A DNA stretch of 64,000 bases from Streptomyces sp. SID4985 (GCF_009863025.1 NZ_WWIR01000645.1:25333-89332); one strand, 5' to 3'. Counted from the first letter of the stretch, positions 1 to 8,708 are shown. Numbers and translations: made by a program. The notes: generated by a model not told the origin, from the letters alone.

Positions 1-647
1 GAGACGGCGGCCCGTACGGCGCGGACGATGTCCAGCAGCATCCGGGCCCGGTTCTCCAGCGAGCCGCCCCACTGGTCGGTGCGCTTGTTGACCAGGGGCG
101 AGAGGAACTGCGAGAGCAGATAGCCGTGTGCGGCGTGGATCTCGACGCCGTCGAAGCCCGCCTGCTCGGCGCGCTGGGCGGTCACCGCGTACCGCGTCAC
201 GGTCTCGCCGATCTGCTCGGCCGTCATGGCGACCGGGCGGCCGAAGCGGCCGCTGTGCTTGCCGAGGTCGACACCGACGGCGGACGGGCCCCATACGACG
301 CCGGGCATGTCGGAGCCGATCTGGCGCCCGGGGTGGTTGATCTGCATCCAGATCCTCCCGCCGCCCGCCTGGCCGGCCCTGGCCCACTCGGCGAACGGCT
401 CCAGTGGCGCGGCCTCGTCGAGCACGACACCGGCGGGCCCGGTCAGCGCCTCGGCGTGGACCATGACGTTGCCGGTGATGAGCAGTCCGGCACCGCCCTC
501 GGCCCAGCGCCGGTACAGCCCGAACAGCTCGTGGCCCGGCAATTGGCCGTCGACGGCCATGTTCTCCTCCATGGCCGCCTTGGCGATCCGGTTGCGCAGT
601 ACCTGCCCGGAGCGCAGGGACAACGGCGAGAACAGTTCGCTGGTCAT
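1..647 (-). CDS. NADH:flavin oxidoreductase, old yellow enzyme family (C-terminus outside window)
   Basis: The minus-strand reading frame starts with ATG at 647 after a purine-rich RBS (AGGGGAAAGCAGG just upstream) and runs off the left edge after about 215 codons, so only the N-terminal part is seen. The residues LFSPLSLRSG..LRNRIAKAAM near the start, WMQINHPGRQ and the later GFDGVEIHAAHGYLLSQFLS are hallmarks of FMN-dependent ene-reductases; the latter holds the active-site histidine region. These cytoplasmic TIM-barrel enzymes reduce activated alkenes with NAD(P)H. The gene is divergent from a TetR gene with inverted repeats between them, so TetR control is likely (inference). The substrate is unknown. 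Confidence 0.9.
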   Translation of the reverse strand, partial: MTSELFSPLSLRSGQVLRNRIAKAAMEENMAVDGQLPGHELFGLYRRWAEGGAGLLITGNVMVHAEALTGPAGVVLDEAAPLEPFAEWARAGQAGGGRIWMQINHPGRQIGSDMPGVVWGPSAVGVDLGKHSGRFGRPVAMTAEQIGETVTRYAVTAQRAEQAGFDGVEIHAAHGYLLSQFLSPLVNKRTDQWGGSLENRARMLLDIVRAVRAAV

Positions 648-672
648 CCTGCTTTCCCCTCTCGATCTACAT

Positions 673-718
673 CGCTTACAATGTGTGCAGCGTTCACATT
701 AAGTCAGAGATGTAAGCG
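673..718. promoter_or_regulatory. Nested inverted repeats between OYE and tetR, probable TetR operator
   Basis: CGCTTACA (673-680) and TGTAAGCG (711-718) form a perfect 8-bp inverted repeat. Inside it AATGTG (680-685) and CACATT (695-700) form a second perfect repeat. The whole intergenic region is only 96 bp and lies between divergent starts, the usual place for a TetR autoregulatory operator. Binding is inferred. Confidence 0.45.
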
Positions 719-743
719 CCGTAAACTTCAAGGAGTGTGACCT

Positions 744-1337
744 GTGCCGCAAGCGAGTGGCTCGTACCATCACGGCGATCTGCGCGCCGCCTGTCTGCGT
801 GCCGCGCTGGGGCTGCTGGAGGAGGACGGCAGCGCCGGTCTGTCCCTGCGGGCGGTGGCGCGACGGGCGGGCGTCTCGGCGACGGCCCCCTACCGCCACT
901 ACGCGGACCGCGACGCGCTGGTCTCCGCCGTCGCCGCCGAGGGCTATCGCGAACTCGCCGGGAAGCTGGCGGCCGCGCATCCCGCGCCCACGACGGCGGA
1001 CGAACTCGCGGCCGTCGCCGTGGCGTACGTGCGTTTCGCGCTCGACCGGCCCGCGATGTTCCGGGTGATGTTCGCGGAGCCGTGCGACCCGAGCAGTGAG
1101 GAGCGGGTCGCGGCGACCGCCGCCATCTCGGAGTACGTCCACGGCATCGTGCGCGGCGCCTTCCCGGGTGCCGCCGACCCGGAGGCGCTCGCGACCACGG
1201 TGTGGGCCCTCGTCCACGGGCTGGCCTTCCTGTATCTGGACGGCAAGCTCGACTCCTCGACCCCCGAGGTGGTGGAGGCTCAGGTCCGTGGAGCCGTCCG
1301 GGCGCTGTTCGCCGCGTCGGCGGCGATGGCGCGGTAG
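744..1337 (+). CDS. TetR/AcrR family transcriptional regulator
   Basis: 197 residues, the usual TetR length. The GTG start at 744 follows AAGGAG at 730-735 with 8 nt spacing. The N-terminal helix-turn-helix is clear: a recognition region RAVARRAGVSATAPYRHYADRDALVSAV at about residues 33-60 (two segments, the second starting at YRHY, are diagnostic of TetR). The C-terminal part resembles the WHG domain of TetR regulators that act on OYE and quinone-reductase genes. It sits between a divergent ene-reductase and a downstream quinone oxidoreductase, with inverted repeats on both sides, which suggests it represses both in response to an electrophile or quinone (inference). Confidence 0.93.
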   Translation: MPQASGSYHHGDLRAACLRAALGLLEEDGSAGLSLRAVARRAGVSATAPYRHYADRDALVSAVAAEGYRELAGKLAAAHPAPTTADELAAVAVAYVRFALDRPAMFRVMFAEPCDPSSEERVAATAAISEYVHGIVRGAFPGAADPEALATTVWALVHGLAFLYLDGKLDSSTPEVVEAQVRGAVRALFAASAAMAR

Positions 1338-1366
1338 GGATGGCCGAGGGTGCGGAAGTCGCCCCA

Positions 1367-1412
1367 TGTTGACAGTGCATACACTCGCGACCTAATGTAT
1401 GTGCTGTAAACA
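1367..1412 (+). promoter_or_regulatory. 17-bp imperfect inverted repeat overlapping a sigma-70-type promoter
   Basis: The arms are TGTTGACAGTGCATACA (1367-1383) and TGTATGTGCTGTAAACA (1396-1412); 14 of 17 positions pair, with a 12-nt centre. The left arm contains a perfect -35 box TTGACA (1369-1374). After 18 nt follows TAATGT (1393-1398) as a -10 candidate, so the repeat spans the promoter. This is the geometry of a repressor operator for the quinone oxidoreductase gene at 1475; the upstream TetR is the natural candidate. Confidence 0.6.
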
Positions 1413-1474
1413 TTGAGCTTCCGGGTATGTGCCGATGCGCGCACGGAAGCCCTCAGCATCAGGGACGGAGCATC

Positions 1475-2434
1475 ATGAAGGCAGTGTCGATCAAGGAGCC
1501 TGGCGGCCCCGAGGTCCTGGAGTGGACCGACGTGGAGGAGCCGACGCCCGGCGCCGGAGAGGTCGTCGTCGATGTCGCCGCCAGCGCCCTGAACCGGGCG
1601 GACGTGATGCAGCGCTGGGGTCTCTACCCCGTCCCGCCGGGCACGTCGCCCTACCCCGGACTCGAGGTCTCGGGCCGCATCAGCGCCCTCGGTGACGGCG
1701 TGACCGGCTGGCAGGTGGGCGACGAGGTCTGCGCGCTGCTCACCGGAGGCGGCTACGCGCAGAAGGTCGCCGTACCGGCAGGGCAACTGCTCCCCGTGCC
1801 CGAGGGGATCGACCTGGTCGACGCGGCGGGGCTGCCCGAAGCGGTGGCGACCGTGTGGTCCAACATCGTCATGACCGCCGGGCTGAAGAAGGGCGAGACC
1901 TTCCTCATCCACGGCGGGGCCGGCGGCGTCGGCACCATGGCGATCCAGATCGCCAAGGCGCTCGGAGCCCGGGTCGTCACCACGGTCGGCAGCCCCGAGA
2001 AGGCCGAACGCGCACGGGAGTTGGGTGCCGACGTCACCATCGACCACCGCACCGAGGACTTCGTCGCACACGGCCCCTACGACGTCATCCTGGACGTGGT
2101 CGGCGGCAGCTACCTCGAACGCAACGTGCGCTCCCTCGCCCCCGACGGACGCCTGGTCGTCATCGGCCTCCAGGACGGTCTGGAGGCCAACCTCAACCTC
2201 GCCGAACTGGTCTTCAAGCGCGCGTCCGTGCACGGCACGACCCTGCGGACGCGGTCCAGGGAGCAGAAGGCCGCGATCGTCGCCGAGGTCCGGGACCAGG
2301 TCTGGCCGCTGATCGAGAGCGGCGCCGTGCAGCTCGTCGTCGACCGGCGCCTGCCCATGTCCCAGGCCGCCGAGGCGCACCGGCTCATGGAGGAGGGCGG
2401 CCACATCGGCAAGATCATCCTGGTGAACGAATAG
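1475..2434 (+). CDS. NADPH:quinone oxidoreductase, zinc-independent MDR family
   Basis: 319 residues. The start was set at the ATG at 1475, preceded by GGACGGAG; an in-frame GTG at 1427 would add 16 unlikely residues. The N-terminus MKAVSIKEPGGPEVLEW is characteristic of the quinone reductase/PIG3 branch of medium-chain dehydrogenases. The NADPH motif HGGAGGVGTMAIQIAKALG lies at about residues 145-163. The structural zinc cysteines of alcohol dehydrogenases are absent, as expected. The C-terminal end AAEAHRLMEEGGHIGKIIL is typical. It reduces quinones or enones in the cytoplasm. It is the second gene after tetR on the same strand but has its own promoter/operator. Confidence 0.93.
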   Translation: MKAVSIKEPGGPEVLEWTDVEEPTPGAGEVVVDVAASALNRADVMQRWGLYPVPPGTSPYPGLEVSGRISALGDGVTGWQVGDEVCALLTGGGYAQKVAVPAGQLLPVPEGIDLVDAAGLPEAVATVWSNIVMTAGLKKGETFLIHGGAGGVGTMAIQIAKALGARVVTTVGSPEKAERARELGADVTIDHRTEDFVAHGPYDVILDVVGGSYLERNVRSLAPDGRLVVIGLQDGLEANLNLAELVFKRASVHGTTLRTRSREQKAAIVAEVRDQVWPLIESGAVQLVVDRRLPMSQAAEAHRLMEEGGHIGKIILVNE

Positions 2435-2479
2435 GGGGTGTCACCCGAGGACGAGGGCGCCGGGTTCGTGGAACGCGAC

Positions 2480-2508
2480 GGTGGAGGCCCGGAATCCGGA
2501 CCTCCACC
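2480..2508. terminator. Hairpin terminator between convergent genes
   Basis: A 14-bp stem with one mismatch (GGTGGAGGCCCGGA against TCCGGACCTCCACC, one base between the arms) lies in the 90-bp gap between the convergent quinone reductase and rbsB genes. No T-run follows, as is common in high-GC actinomycetes. It is positioned to serve both strands. Confidence 0.7.
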
Positions 2509-2524
2509 ATGAGACGGGCGGGCG

Positions 2525-3538
2525 CTACTTCCGCAGCGCCGCCGGAACGTCCGCCGAGTCGCCGATGCCGACCAGGTACTGGGCGTACTCCTTCACTGTG
2601 TCCTTGGTGACGAGCTTGCCCTGGAGGGTCTCCGCGGCCGACACCTTCTTGCCGTCGAGGACCTCGCCGGTGAGGCTGACGACCTTCTGGCCGAGGGCGT
2701 ACGGCGACTCCGCGTTGGTGGCGTACATCGTGCCGTCCTGGATCGCGGCGAGGGCGTCGGCGATGCCGTCGTTGCCGACCAGCTTGACCTTCCCGGCGAG
2801 GTGGCGGGACTTGAGGGCGGCCAGGGCGCCCATCGCCATCTCGTCGTTGGCGGCGTAGACGCCGTTGATGTCGGGGTGGGCCTGGAGGATGTTGGTCATG
2901 ACGTCGAGCGCCTTGGCCCGGTCGAAGTCGGCGGCCTGCTTGGTGACGGTCTTGATCTTCGGGTACTTCGCGATCTGCTCCTCGAAGCCCTTGCTGCGGT
3001 CCTGGGCGACGTTGGTGCCGAGGAGACCCTGGATCTCGACGATCGTGCCCTTCTCCCCGAGGGACTTGGCGAGCGCGTCGGCGGCGTTGCGGCCCGCCTG
3101 GATCGCGTCGTAGCCGATGAAGGAGGCCAGTTCGCCGCCCTCGGGCTTGCGGTCGAAGGCCAGGACGGGGATGTTCGCGCCGTTGGCCTGCTTGACGGAC
3201 GCCGTCGCGGAGGTGCTGCTGACCGGGTCGATGATCAGGGCGCCCACCTGCTTGGAGACGGCGGTGGTGGCCAGGTTGAGCGCGGTGGAGTCGGAGTTGT
3301 TGGCGTTCTGCACGCTGAGCTTCACCCCGGACTTGGCCGCCTGGGACTTGGCACCGTTCCCGACACTGACGAAGAACGGGTTGTTCAGGGTGCTCATGAT
3401 CAGCGTGGCGGTCTTCTTGCCGGACGCCTTGCCGGAGGAGGCGGCGTCGGTGGTCGCGCCCCGGCTGCAGCCGGTCAGGGCGAGCGCGGTGACGGCGGTG
3501 AGCGTGGCGGCCGCTCTTACGGTACGGGTGACGGACAT
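2525..3538 (-). CDS. rbsB: Ribose ABC transporter substrate-binding lipoprotein
   Basis: 337 residues. The start is ATG at 3538. The signal peptide ends in a lipobox LTGC, with Cys24 the lipidated residue, so the protein is membrane-anchored outside the cell. The rest is a periplasmic-binding-protein type 1 fold for pentoses: NPFFVSVGNGAKSQAAKSG, FDRKPEGG..ASFIGYD, and VYAANDEMAMGALAAL are RbsB signatures. It delivers ribose or a related sugar to RbsAC. It is the last gene of the rbs operon, 84 bp after rbsC, and that gap carries direct repeats that could allow separate expression. Confidence 0.92.
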   Translation of the reverse strand: MSVTRTVRAAATLTAVTALALTGCSRGATTDAASSGKASGKKTATLIMSTLNNPFFVSVGNGAKSQAAKSGVKLSVQNANNSDSTALNLATTAVSKQVGALIIDPVSSTSATASVKQANGANIPVLAFDRKPEGGELASFIGYDAIQAGRNAADALAKSLGEKGTIVEIQGLLGTNVAQDRSKGFEEQIAKYPKIKTVTKQAADFDRAKALDVMTNILQAHPDINGVYAANDEMAMGALAALKSRHLAGKVKLVGNDGIADALAAIQDGTMYATNAESPYALGQKVVSLTGEVLDGKKVSAAETLQGKLVTKDTVKEYAQYLVGIGDSADVPAALRK

Positions 3539-3577
3539 GGTGCGGCTCCTTCAGGGACGTTCAGGGGACGTTCAGCG

Positions 3578-3629
3578 GTGCTCGGGGATGCTCGGGGGTG
3601 ATCGGAAGGTGCTCGGGGATGCTCAGGGG
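3578..3629. repeat. Pair of 21-bp direct repeats between rbsC and rbsB
   Basis: Copies at 3578-3598 and 3609-3629 differ at one base and are spaced 31 bp apart. They begin GTGCTCGGGGATGCTC. The second copy overlaps the stop codon of rbsC. Further short repeats (ACGTTCAG) lie nearer rbsB. The role is unknown; they may fold in the mRNA upstream of the binding-protein gene. Confidence 0.6.
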
Positions 3630-4651
3630 GTGTGGTGCGCGGTGGGGACGGGCGCGGGGACCGGGTCCGGTGACACCGGCTCTGAGGGCACGGCCGGCTT
3701 GCGCCAGGCGACCATCGCCCGGAGACCGTCCACGTTGCGGTCGAGGAAGACGGCCAGGAGGATGACCACGCCCTTGACCACGCTCTGCAGGAACGGCGAG
3801 ACGTCGAGCAGGTTCATGCCGTTGTCGATGACGCCGAGGACCAGCGCGCCGATCAGGGTGCCGAGCAGCTTGCCCCGGCCACCGGCGAGGCTGGTGCCGC
3901 CGATGATGACGGCGGCGATCGACTCCAGCTCCAGACCGGTACCGGCGGTCGGCTCGGCGGTGGAGAGCCGGGCCGTGAGGATGAAGCCGCCGAGCGCCGC
4001 CAGGACCCCGCTGATCACGAAGGCGAGCACCTTGACCCGCTGGGTGCGGATGCCCGACAGGCGCGCGGCCTCCAGGTTGTCGCCGGTCGCGTAGACGAAG
4101 CGGCCGAAGCCGGTACGGGCGAGCAGCACCCCGAACACCGCGTACCCGGCCACCATCAGCCACACGGGGAGCGGGATGCCGGCGAGGTAGTCCTGTCCGA
4201 TGCCCTGGAAGTCGTAGTCGTCGACGCCGACCGGGTTGCCGTCGGTCAGCTGGAGCGTCAGCCCGGACAGGATGGACATCATCGCCAGCGTGGCGATGAA
4301 GGACGGCATCCGGGTCCGGGTCACCAGCAGTCCGTTGACCAGACCGGCGGCCGCGCCGACGCCGATTCCGGCCGCCAGCGCGGGCAGCAGCCCGTGGTCG
4401 CGCAGGACGAGGGCGGTCACCACGGAGGAGAAGCCGAGGACGGCACCGACGGACAGGTCGATCTCCGCCAGGATGATGACGTACGTCTGGCCGATGGCCA
4501 GCAGCGCGACCACCGAGGTGGCGAGGCCGACGTTCAGCAGGTTCGTGCTGGTCAGGAACACCGGCGACGCGATGCTCAGGACCACGCCCACCAGCAACAG
4601 CATCCATACCGCGCGCAGTTGGCGGGCCACGGATTTCAGTACGGAGGTCAT
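3623..4651 (-). CDS. rbsC: Ribose ABC transporter permease
   Basis: 342 residues. The ATG at 4651 overlaps the rbsA stop by four bases (ATGA), which sets the start; a longer open frame upstream lies inside rbsA and is rejected. The protein is hydrophobic with about ten predicted membrane segments. It carries the BPD_transp_2 signature ILAEIDLSVGAVLGFSSVV followed by the conserved loop SIAAVIIGGTSLAGGRGKLLGTLIGAL, which contacts the ATPase. It forms the channel of the ribose importer with RbsA and RbsB. Confidence 0.93.
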   Translation of the reverse strand: MTSVLKSVARQLRAVWMLLLVGVVLSIASPVFLTSTNLLNVGLATSVVALLAIGQTYVIILAEIDLSVGAVLGFSSVVTALVLRDHGLLPALAAGIGVGAAAGLVNGLLVTRTRMPSFIATLAMMSILSGLTLQLTDGNPVGVDDYDFQGIGQDYLAGIPLPVWLMVAGYAVFGVLLARTGFGRFVYATGDNLEAARLSGIRTQRVKVLAFVISGVLAALGGFILTARLSTAEPTAGTGLELESIAAVIIGGTSLAGGRGKLLGTLIGALVLGVIDNGMNLLDVSPFLQSVVKGVVILLAVFLDRNVDGLRAMVAWRKPAVPSEPVSPDPVPAPVPTAHHTP

Positions 4652-6147
4652 GCGGCACCCACCAATGCGTGTTCCAGGACGGACTGCTCGCTCAGGCGGT
4701 CGCCGGTCATCTCGGCCACCACCCGCCCCTGGCGCATGACGACCGCGCGGTCCGACATGGCGACGAGCTCGGGGAGGTCGGAACTCACCAGGACGACGGC
4801 CACGCCGTCCGCGGTGAGCTGGTTGATGATGCGGTAGATCTCGGTCTTGGCACCGACGTCCACCCCTCGGGTGGGCTCGTCCATGAGCAGGACCCGGGGG
4901 CCGGTCAGGACCCACTTGGCGAACAGCGCCTTCTGCTGGTTGCCGCCGGACAGCGAGGTCACCGCGGCCTCCGGGGAGGCGGTCCGTACGCGCAGCCGGG
5001 ACATGACCTCACCGGCGGCCTCCCGTTCCTTGCCCCGGTGGACGAGGTCGGCGGGGCCGGTGTGCTTGCGCAGCGTGGCCAGGGAGACGTTGGCCTCCAC
5101 CGACAGGTCGGGGCACAGGCCCTCCGCCTGCCGGTCGGGGGTGACGTAGGCGATGCGGGCCGCGATGGCGTCCCGGACGTGCCGCAGCCGTACCGGGCTG
5201 CCGTCGACCTCGACCGTGCCGGAGGTGAGCGGCTCCAGGCCGAACAGCGTGCGCAACAGACTGCTGCGGCCGCAGCCGACCACCCCGCCGATGCCCAGGA
5301 CCTCCCCGGCGCGGACTTCGAGATCGACCCCCTGGAACGCGGCGCCCGAGCCGACGCCCCGCAGCCGCAGGACGGTCTCCTCCCCGGCGTTGCGCTCCTT
5401 CGGGTAGAAGTCGTCCACCGTGTTGCCGACCATGGCCGCGACGACCTGCGCCGGGCCGGTCTCCGCGATCGGTGAGTCCAGGGCGACCAGACCGTCCCGC
5501 AGGACGACGATGCGGTCGGCCAGCTCGAAGATCTCGTCCAGGCGGTGGCTGATGTAGACGATGGACACGCCCTCGTCCCTCAATCGCCGTACCTGCTCGA
5601 AGAGTTGCTCCGACTCACGCTCGTCGAGGGCCGCCGTCGGCTCGTCCAGGATGAGCAGCCGCAGTTCGTGGGAGGTGGCCTTGGCGATCTCCACCATCTG
5701 CTGCTCGGCGACACCCAGCGTGCCGACGGGCGCGAGCACGTCGATGCGGTCCATGCCGAGCGCGGCGAGGGTCGACCGCGCCTCCTCGGCCATCCGCTTC
5801 CGGGAGACCAGGAGCCGTCCGAAACGCCGCTCGCGGTCGAGGACGTGGATGTTCTCGGCGACGCTCAGATGCGGGAAGAGGTTCTGCCGGAACTCCTGGT
5901 AGATGACCTCGATGCCCCGGGCCATCGCCGCCTGCGGGTTCTTGAACGTCACCGGTTCGCCGTCGATGACGACCCGGCCGGAGTCCGGCTGGTGCGCGCC
6001 CGAGATGACCCGGGTGAGCGTGGACTTCCCGGCCCCGTTCTCCCCGGCCAGGGCCACCACCTCGCCCGGACCGACCTCGAAGGTGACACCACGCAGCACA
6101 CTGTTCTCGCCGAAGGACTTGGTGACGTCCTCAAGTCGTAGCCTCAT
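4648..6147 (-). CDS. rbsA: Ribose ABC transporter ATP-binding protein (two ABC domains)
   Basis: 499 residues, the normal RbsA length, with two fused ABC domains. Domain 1 has Walker A GENGAGKSTL (about residue 35-44), signature LGVAEQQMVEIAKA and Walker B LLILDEPTAAL. Domain 2 has a degenerate Walker A GVVGCGRSSLL, signature LSGGNQQKALFAKW and Walker B VLLMDEPTRGVDVGAKTEIY, the last typical of sugar importers of the RbsA/XylG/MglA type. The gene starts at ATG 6147, 10 bp after rbsD, and overlaps rbsC by ATGA. Confidence 0.95.
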   Translation of the reverse strand: MRLRLEDVTKSFGENSVLRGVTFEVGPGEVVALAGENGAGKSTLTRVISGAHQPDSGRVVIDGEPVTFKNPQAAMARGIEVIYQEFRQNLFPHLSVAENIHVLDRERRFGRLLVSRKRMAEEARSTLAALGMDRIDVLAPVGTLGVAEQQMVEIAKATSHELRLLILDEPTAALDERESEQLFEQVRRLRDEGVSIVYISHRLDEIFELADRIVVLRDGLVALDSPIAETGPAQVVAAMVGNTVDDFYPKERNAGEETVLRLRGVGSGAAFQGVDLEVRAGEVLGIGGVVGCGRSSLLRTLFGLEPLTSGTVEVDGSPVRLRHVRDAIAARIAYVTPDRQAEGLCPDLSVEANVSLATLRKHTGPADLVHRGKEREAAGEVMSRLRVRTASPEAAVTSLSGGNQQKALFAKWVLTGPRVLLMDEPTRGVDVGAKTEIYRIINQLTADGVAVVLVSSDLPELVAMSDRAVVMRQGRVVAEMTGDRLSEQSVLEHALVGAA

Positions 6148-6157
6148 GCCTCGCTCC

Positions 6158-6562
6158 TCAGTACACGACGCCCGCCGTGAGCAGCACGTTCGCGTACGGG
6201 GTGAACTCCCCGGAGCGAACGGCGGCCCGTGCGGCGGCGGTCGCCTGCTTGAAGGTGGTGTGGGGTACGAAGCGCAGGGCCACGCCCTGTGCGGCCAGCC
6301 GCTTCTCTATCTCGGCGAGCATCTCGGGGCTCGCCTCCTTGATCTCCTCCGACAGCAGCACGTCCTCCACCGCGACCTCGGCCAGGACCACGTCCAGCAG
6401 CTCCAGGAAGCGCGGCAGGTTCTCGGCTATGGCCAGGTCCACCCGCTCCACACCGGGCGGGATCGGCAGGCCCGCGTCGGTGACGACGAGCTGATCGGTG
6501 TGGCCCAGCTCGGAGATGACCCGGGCCAGCTGCCCGTTGAGCGTTCCGTTGTTGCGCCTCAC
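6158..6562 (-). CDS. rbsD: D-ribose pyranase
   Basis: 134 residues. The GTG start at 6562 overlaps the rbsK stop (GTGA). The family pattern is present: N-terminal NGTLNGQLARVISELGHTDQLVVTDAGLPIP with the catalytic His21 and Asp29 (equivalents of His20 and Asp28 in Bacillus), and the C-terminal YANVLLTAGV. It interconverts the beta-pyranose and furanose forms of ribose so that imported ribose can be used by RbsK, whose gene precedes it. Confidence 0.94.
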   Translation of the reverse strand: MRRNNGTLNGQLARVISELGHTDQLVVTDAGLPIPPGVERVDLAIAENLPRFLELLDVVLAEVAVEDVLLSEEIKEASPEMLAEIEKRLAAQGVALRFVPHTTFKQATAAARAAVRSGEFTPYANVLLTAGVVY

Positions 6563-7548
6563 GAGGCGGCTCCTTCCAGGTCGGTCGCGGCGTCGGCGGA
6601 GGCCGGGCCGGGGGTGGGATCGGTGTCGGCGTCGGCGAGCAGGGCGTCGACCGCGGCCAGGTCGGGGAGCGAGGGGCTCGCTCCGGGACGGGTGGTGGCC
6701 AGGGCGCCGGCCGCCATGCCGCGTCGTACGGCGGTGTCGGTGTCCAGTCCCGCCGCGAGAGCCGCGCCGAACGCGCCGGTGAAGGCGTCCCCGGCCGCCG
6801 TGGTGTCGACGGGGGTGACCGGGAAGGCCGGGAAGTGCCGGACCGCCTCCGCGGTGACCGAGACCGCCCCGGCCCCGCCGAGCGTGATCAGCGCGTGCCG
6901 TACGCCCCGGTCGAGGAACCAGCGGGCCGCCCGCTCGGCGGACTCGGGCCCGTCCACGTCGACGCCGGTCAGCGCGGCCGCCTCGCTCTCGTTCGGGGTG
7001 ACGACGTCCACGTACTGCCAGATGTCGTCCGGCAGCGACTGCGCGGGCGCCGGGTCGAGCACCACGGTGAACCCGGCCTCGGCACCCGCCCGCGCGGCAT
7101 GCCGGGTGACCTCGGCCCGCACCTCCAGCTGAAGCAGCAGGACGCGGGTGCGGTCCCGGGTCGCGGCGATGCTCTCGTCCACCATCTCGGGCGTGAGGGA
7201 GGCGTTGGCCAGCGGCGTGATGACGATGTCGTTCTCACCGGAGGCGTCGACGCGGATGTGGGCGACACCGGTGCGCCCGGGGACCGTACGGACCTCGGAG
7301 GTCTCGACGCCGTGGGTGCGCAGGCCGTCCAGCGCGAGGTCCCGGAAGAGGTCCTCGCCGACGCAGCCGGCCATCCAGGTGGGCGCGCCCGCCCGGGCGG
7401 CGGCGACGGCCTGGTTGGCCCCCTTGCCGCCGAGGACGAGGGTGAAGTCGTCCCCCAGCACGGTTTCACCGGGGCGGGGCAGCCGCCCGGTGAACGCGGT
7501 GACGTCCGCGGTGATGCTGCCGACGACGAGAACACCGGTCCGGGTCAT
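6559..7548 (-). CDS. rbsK: Ribokinase
   Basis: 329 residues, PfkB family. The start is ATG at 7548 with AGGAGG-type RBS (CAGGAGGAAG) upstream. PfkB signature 1 lies at residues 40-46 (GGKGANQ followed by AVAAARAG). Signature 2 is DTTAAGDAFTGAFGAAL, with the catalytic Asp in the GAGD-type loop (AAGDAF). It phosphorylates ribose to ribose-5-phosphate in the cytoplasm. The C-terminus has a short Asp/Pro-rich tail beyond the fold. It lies 133 bp downstream of the regulator gene and is coupled to rbsD. Confidence 0.94.
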   Translation of the reverse strand: MTRTGVLVVGSITADVTAFTGRLPRPGETVLGDDFTLVLGGKGANQAVAAARAGAPTWMAGCVGEDLFRDLALDGLRTHGVETSEVRTVPGRTGVAHIRVDASGENDIVITPLANASLTPEMVDESIAATRDRTRVLLLQLEVRAEVTRHAARAGAEAGFTVVLDPAPAQSLPDDIWQYVDVVTPNESEAAALTGVDVDGPESAERAARWFLDRGVRHALITLGGAGAVSVTAEAVRHFPAFPVTPVDTTAAGDAFTGAFGAALAAGLDTDTAVRRGMAAGALATTRPGASPSLPDLAAVDALLADADTDPTPGPASADAATDLEGAAS

Positions 7549-7681
7549 CGCGGTCTTCCTCCTGTTGGGGGCATGGGTGTTTTTGGCATGGCTGGGGGAG
7601 GGGCACGGCGCAAGTGGCGCTGCCCTGGGGGGTGTTGATGTTTCCGGCTACGGCGGGGGTGTGGCCCGGCGCCGGTGGCGG

Positions 7682-8686
7682 CTAACGCCTCGGCGGAGCC
7701 GTGGAGCCGCGCTGGACGAGCTTGGTGTCGAGCGTGATCCGACGGGAACCGCCGTCCCGGTCCTCGTCCTGGCCGAGCCGCTGGAGCAGCAGGCGCATGG
7801 CGAGCACGCCCTGCTCGACCATGGGGCGGTCGACGACGGTGAGGGGCGGGTTCAGCAGTGGGCCGGTGTCGAGGTCGTCGAAGCCGATGACGCTGATCTG
7901 GCCGGGGATGCCGACGCGCATGTCGTGCAGCGCCTTCAACGCCCCCAGGGTCATGAGGTTGTTGGCGGTGAACAGGGCCGTGGGCGGCTCGGCCGCGGAG
8001 AGCAGGCGCAGCGTGAGCTGGTAGCCGCTCTCCTCCCTGAAGTCACCGATCAGGTCGAACTCCGGCAGGAGTTCCACGCCCGCCTCGGCCAGCGCCTCCA
8101 CGAACCCCTCGCGGCGGTGTCGTCCGGGCGTCGTCTCCTGCTGGCCGCTGATGGCGGCGATCCGGGTGTGTCCGAGCGCGAGCAGATGGGAGGCCGCCTG
8201 CCGGCCGCCCTCGTGGTTGTTCACCAGCACGGCGTCGAAGTGCTCGCCGCCCGCCAGATCACGGTCCACGAACACCAGCGGCACGCCCGCGTCCCGGACA
8301 TGCAGCGGCGTCTCGTCCTGCTCGGTCGCGGGGGCCAGGATCACCCCGTCGACCTGGTGGATCATGTCGGAGAGCACGTCGTCCTCGCGCTCGCCGCTCT
8401 CGTCGCTGTTGGCGAGCAGGATGCGGTACCCGCGGTCGCGGGAGGCCGACTCCATGCCCTTCACGACGGCGGCGAAGTACGGGTTGTTGATGTCGGGAAC
8501 GACGACACCGATCGTCCGCGTCCGCCCGGACTTCAGCGACTGCGCGACGGCGCTGGGCCGGTACCCCAGCGCGTCGATGGCCTCCTGGATCACCTCCGCG
8601 CTCCGCACGCGCTGTCCGCGCAAGTGCCGGGAGACGGTGGCCGCGGAGACCCCGGCGCGGGCAGCCACATCATGGATGGTGCTCAC
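7682..8686 (-). CDS. rbsR: LacI family regulator of the ribose operon
   Basis: 334 residues. The N-terminal LacI helix-turn-helix TIHDVAARAGVSAATVSRHL occupies residues 3-22, with the hinge helix SAVAQSLKSGRTRTIGVVVP after it. The rest is a sugar-binding periplasmic-type fold (IGVVVPDINNPYF, ISVIGFDD). It is the first gene on the minus strand before rbsKDACB, and LacI-type palindromes lie 20-40 bp upstream of it. The context points to ribose-responsive repression of the operon including itself (inference). Confidence 0.9.
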   Translation of the reverse strand: MSTIHDVAARAGVSAATVSRHLRGQRVRSAEVIQEAIDALGYRPSAVAQSLKSGRTRTIGVVVPDINNPYFAAVVKGMESASRDRGYRILLANSDESGEREDDVLSDMIHQVDGVILAPATEQDETPLHVRDAGVPLVFVDRDLAGGEHFDAVLVNNHEGGRQAASHLLALGHTRIAAISGQQETTPGRHRREGFVEALAEAGVELLPEFDLIGDFREESGYQLTLRLLSAAEPPTALFTANNLMTLGALKALHDMRVGIPGQISVIGFDDLDTGPLLNPPLTVVDRPMVEQGVLAMRLLLQRLGQDEDRDGGSRRITLDTKLVQRGSTAPPRR

Positions 8687-8708
8687 AGAGGATCTCCCGT
8701 TTCGTCGC

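Noticed and set aside
4652..4915. A longer rbsC start inside rbsA
   Set aside because: The ATG at 4651 gives the family N-terminus and an ATGA overlap; the extension is out-of-frame rbsA sequence.
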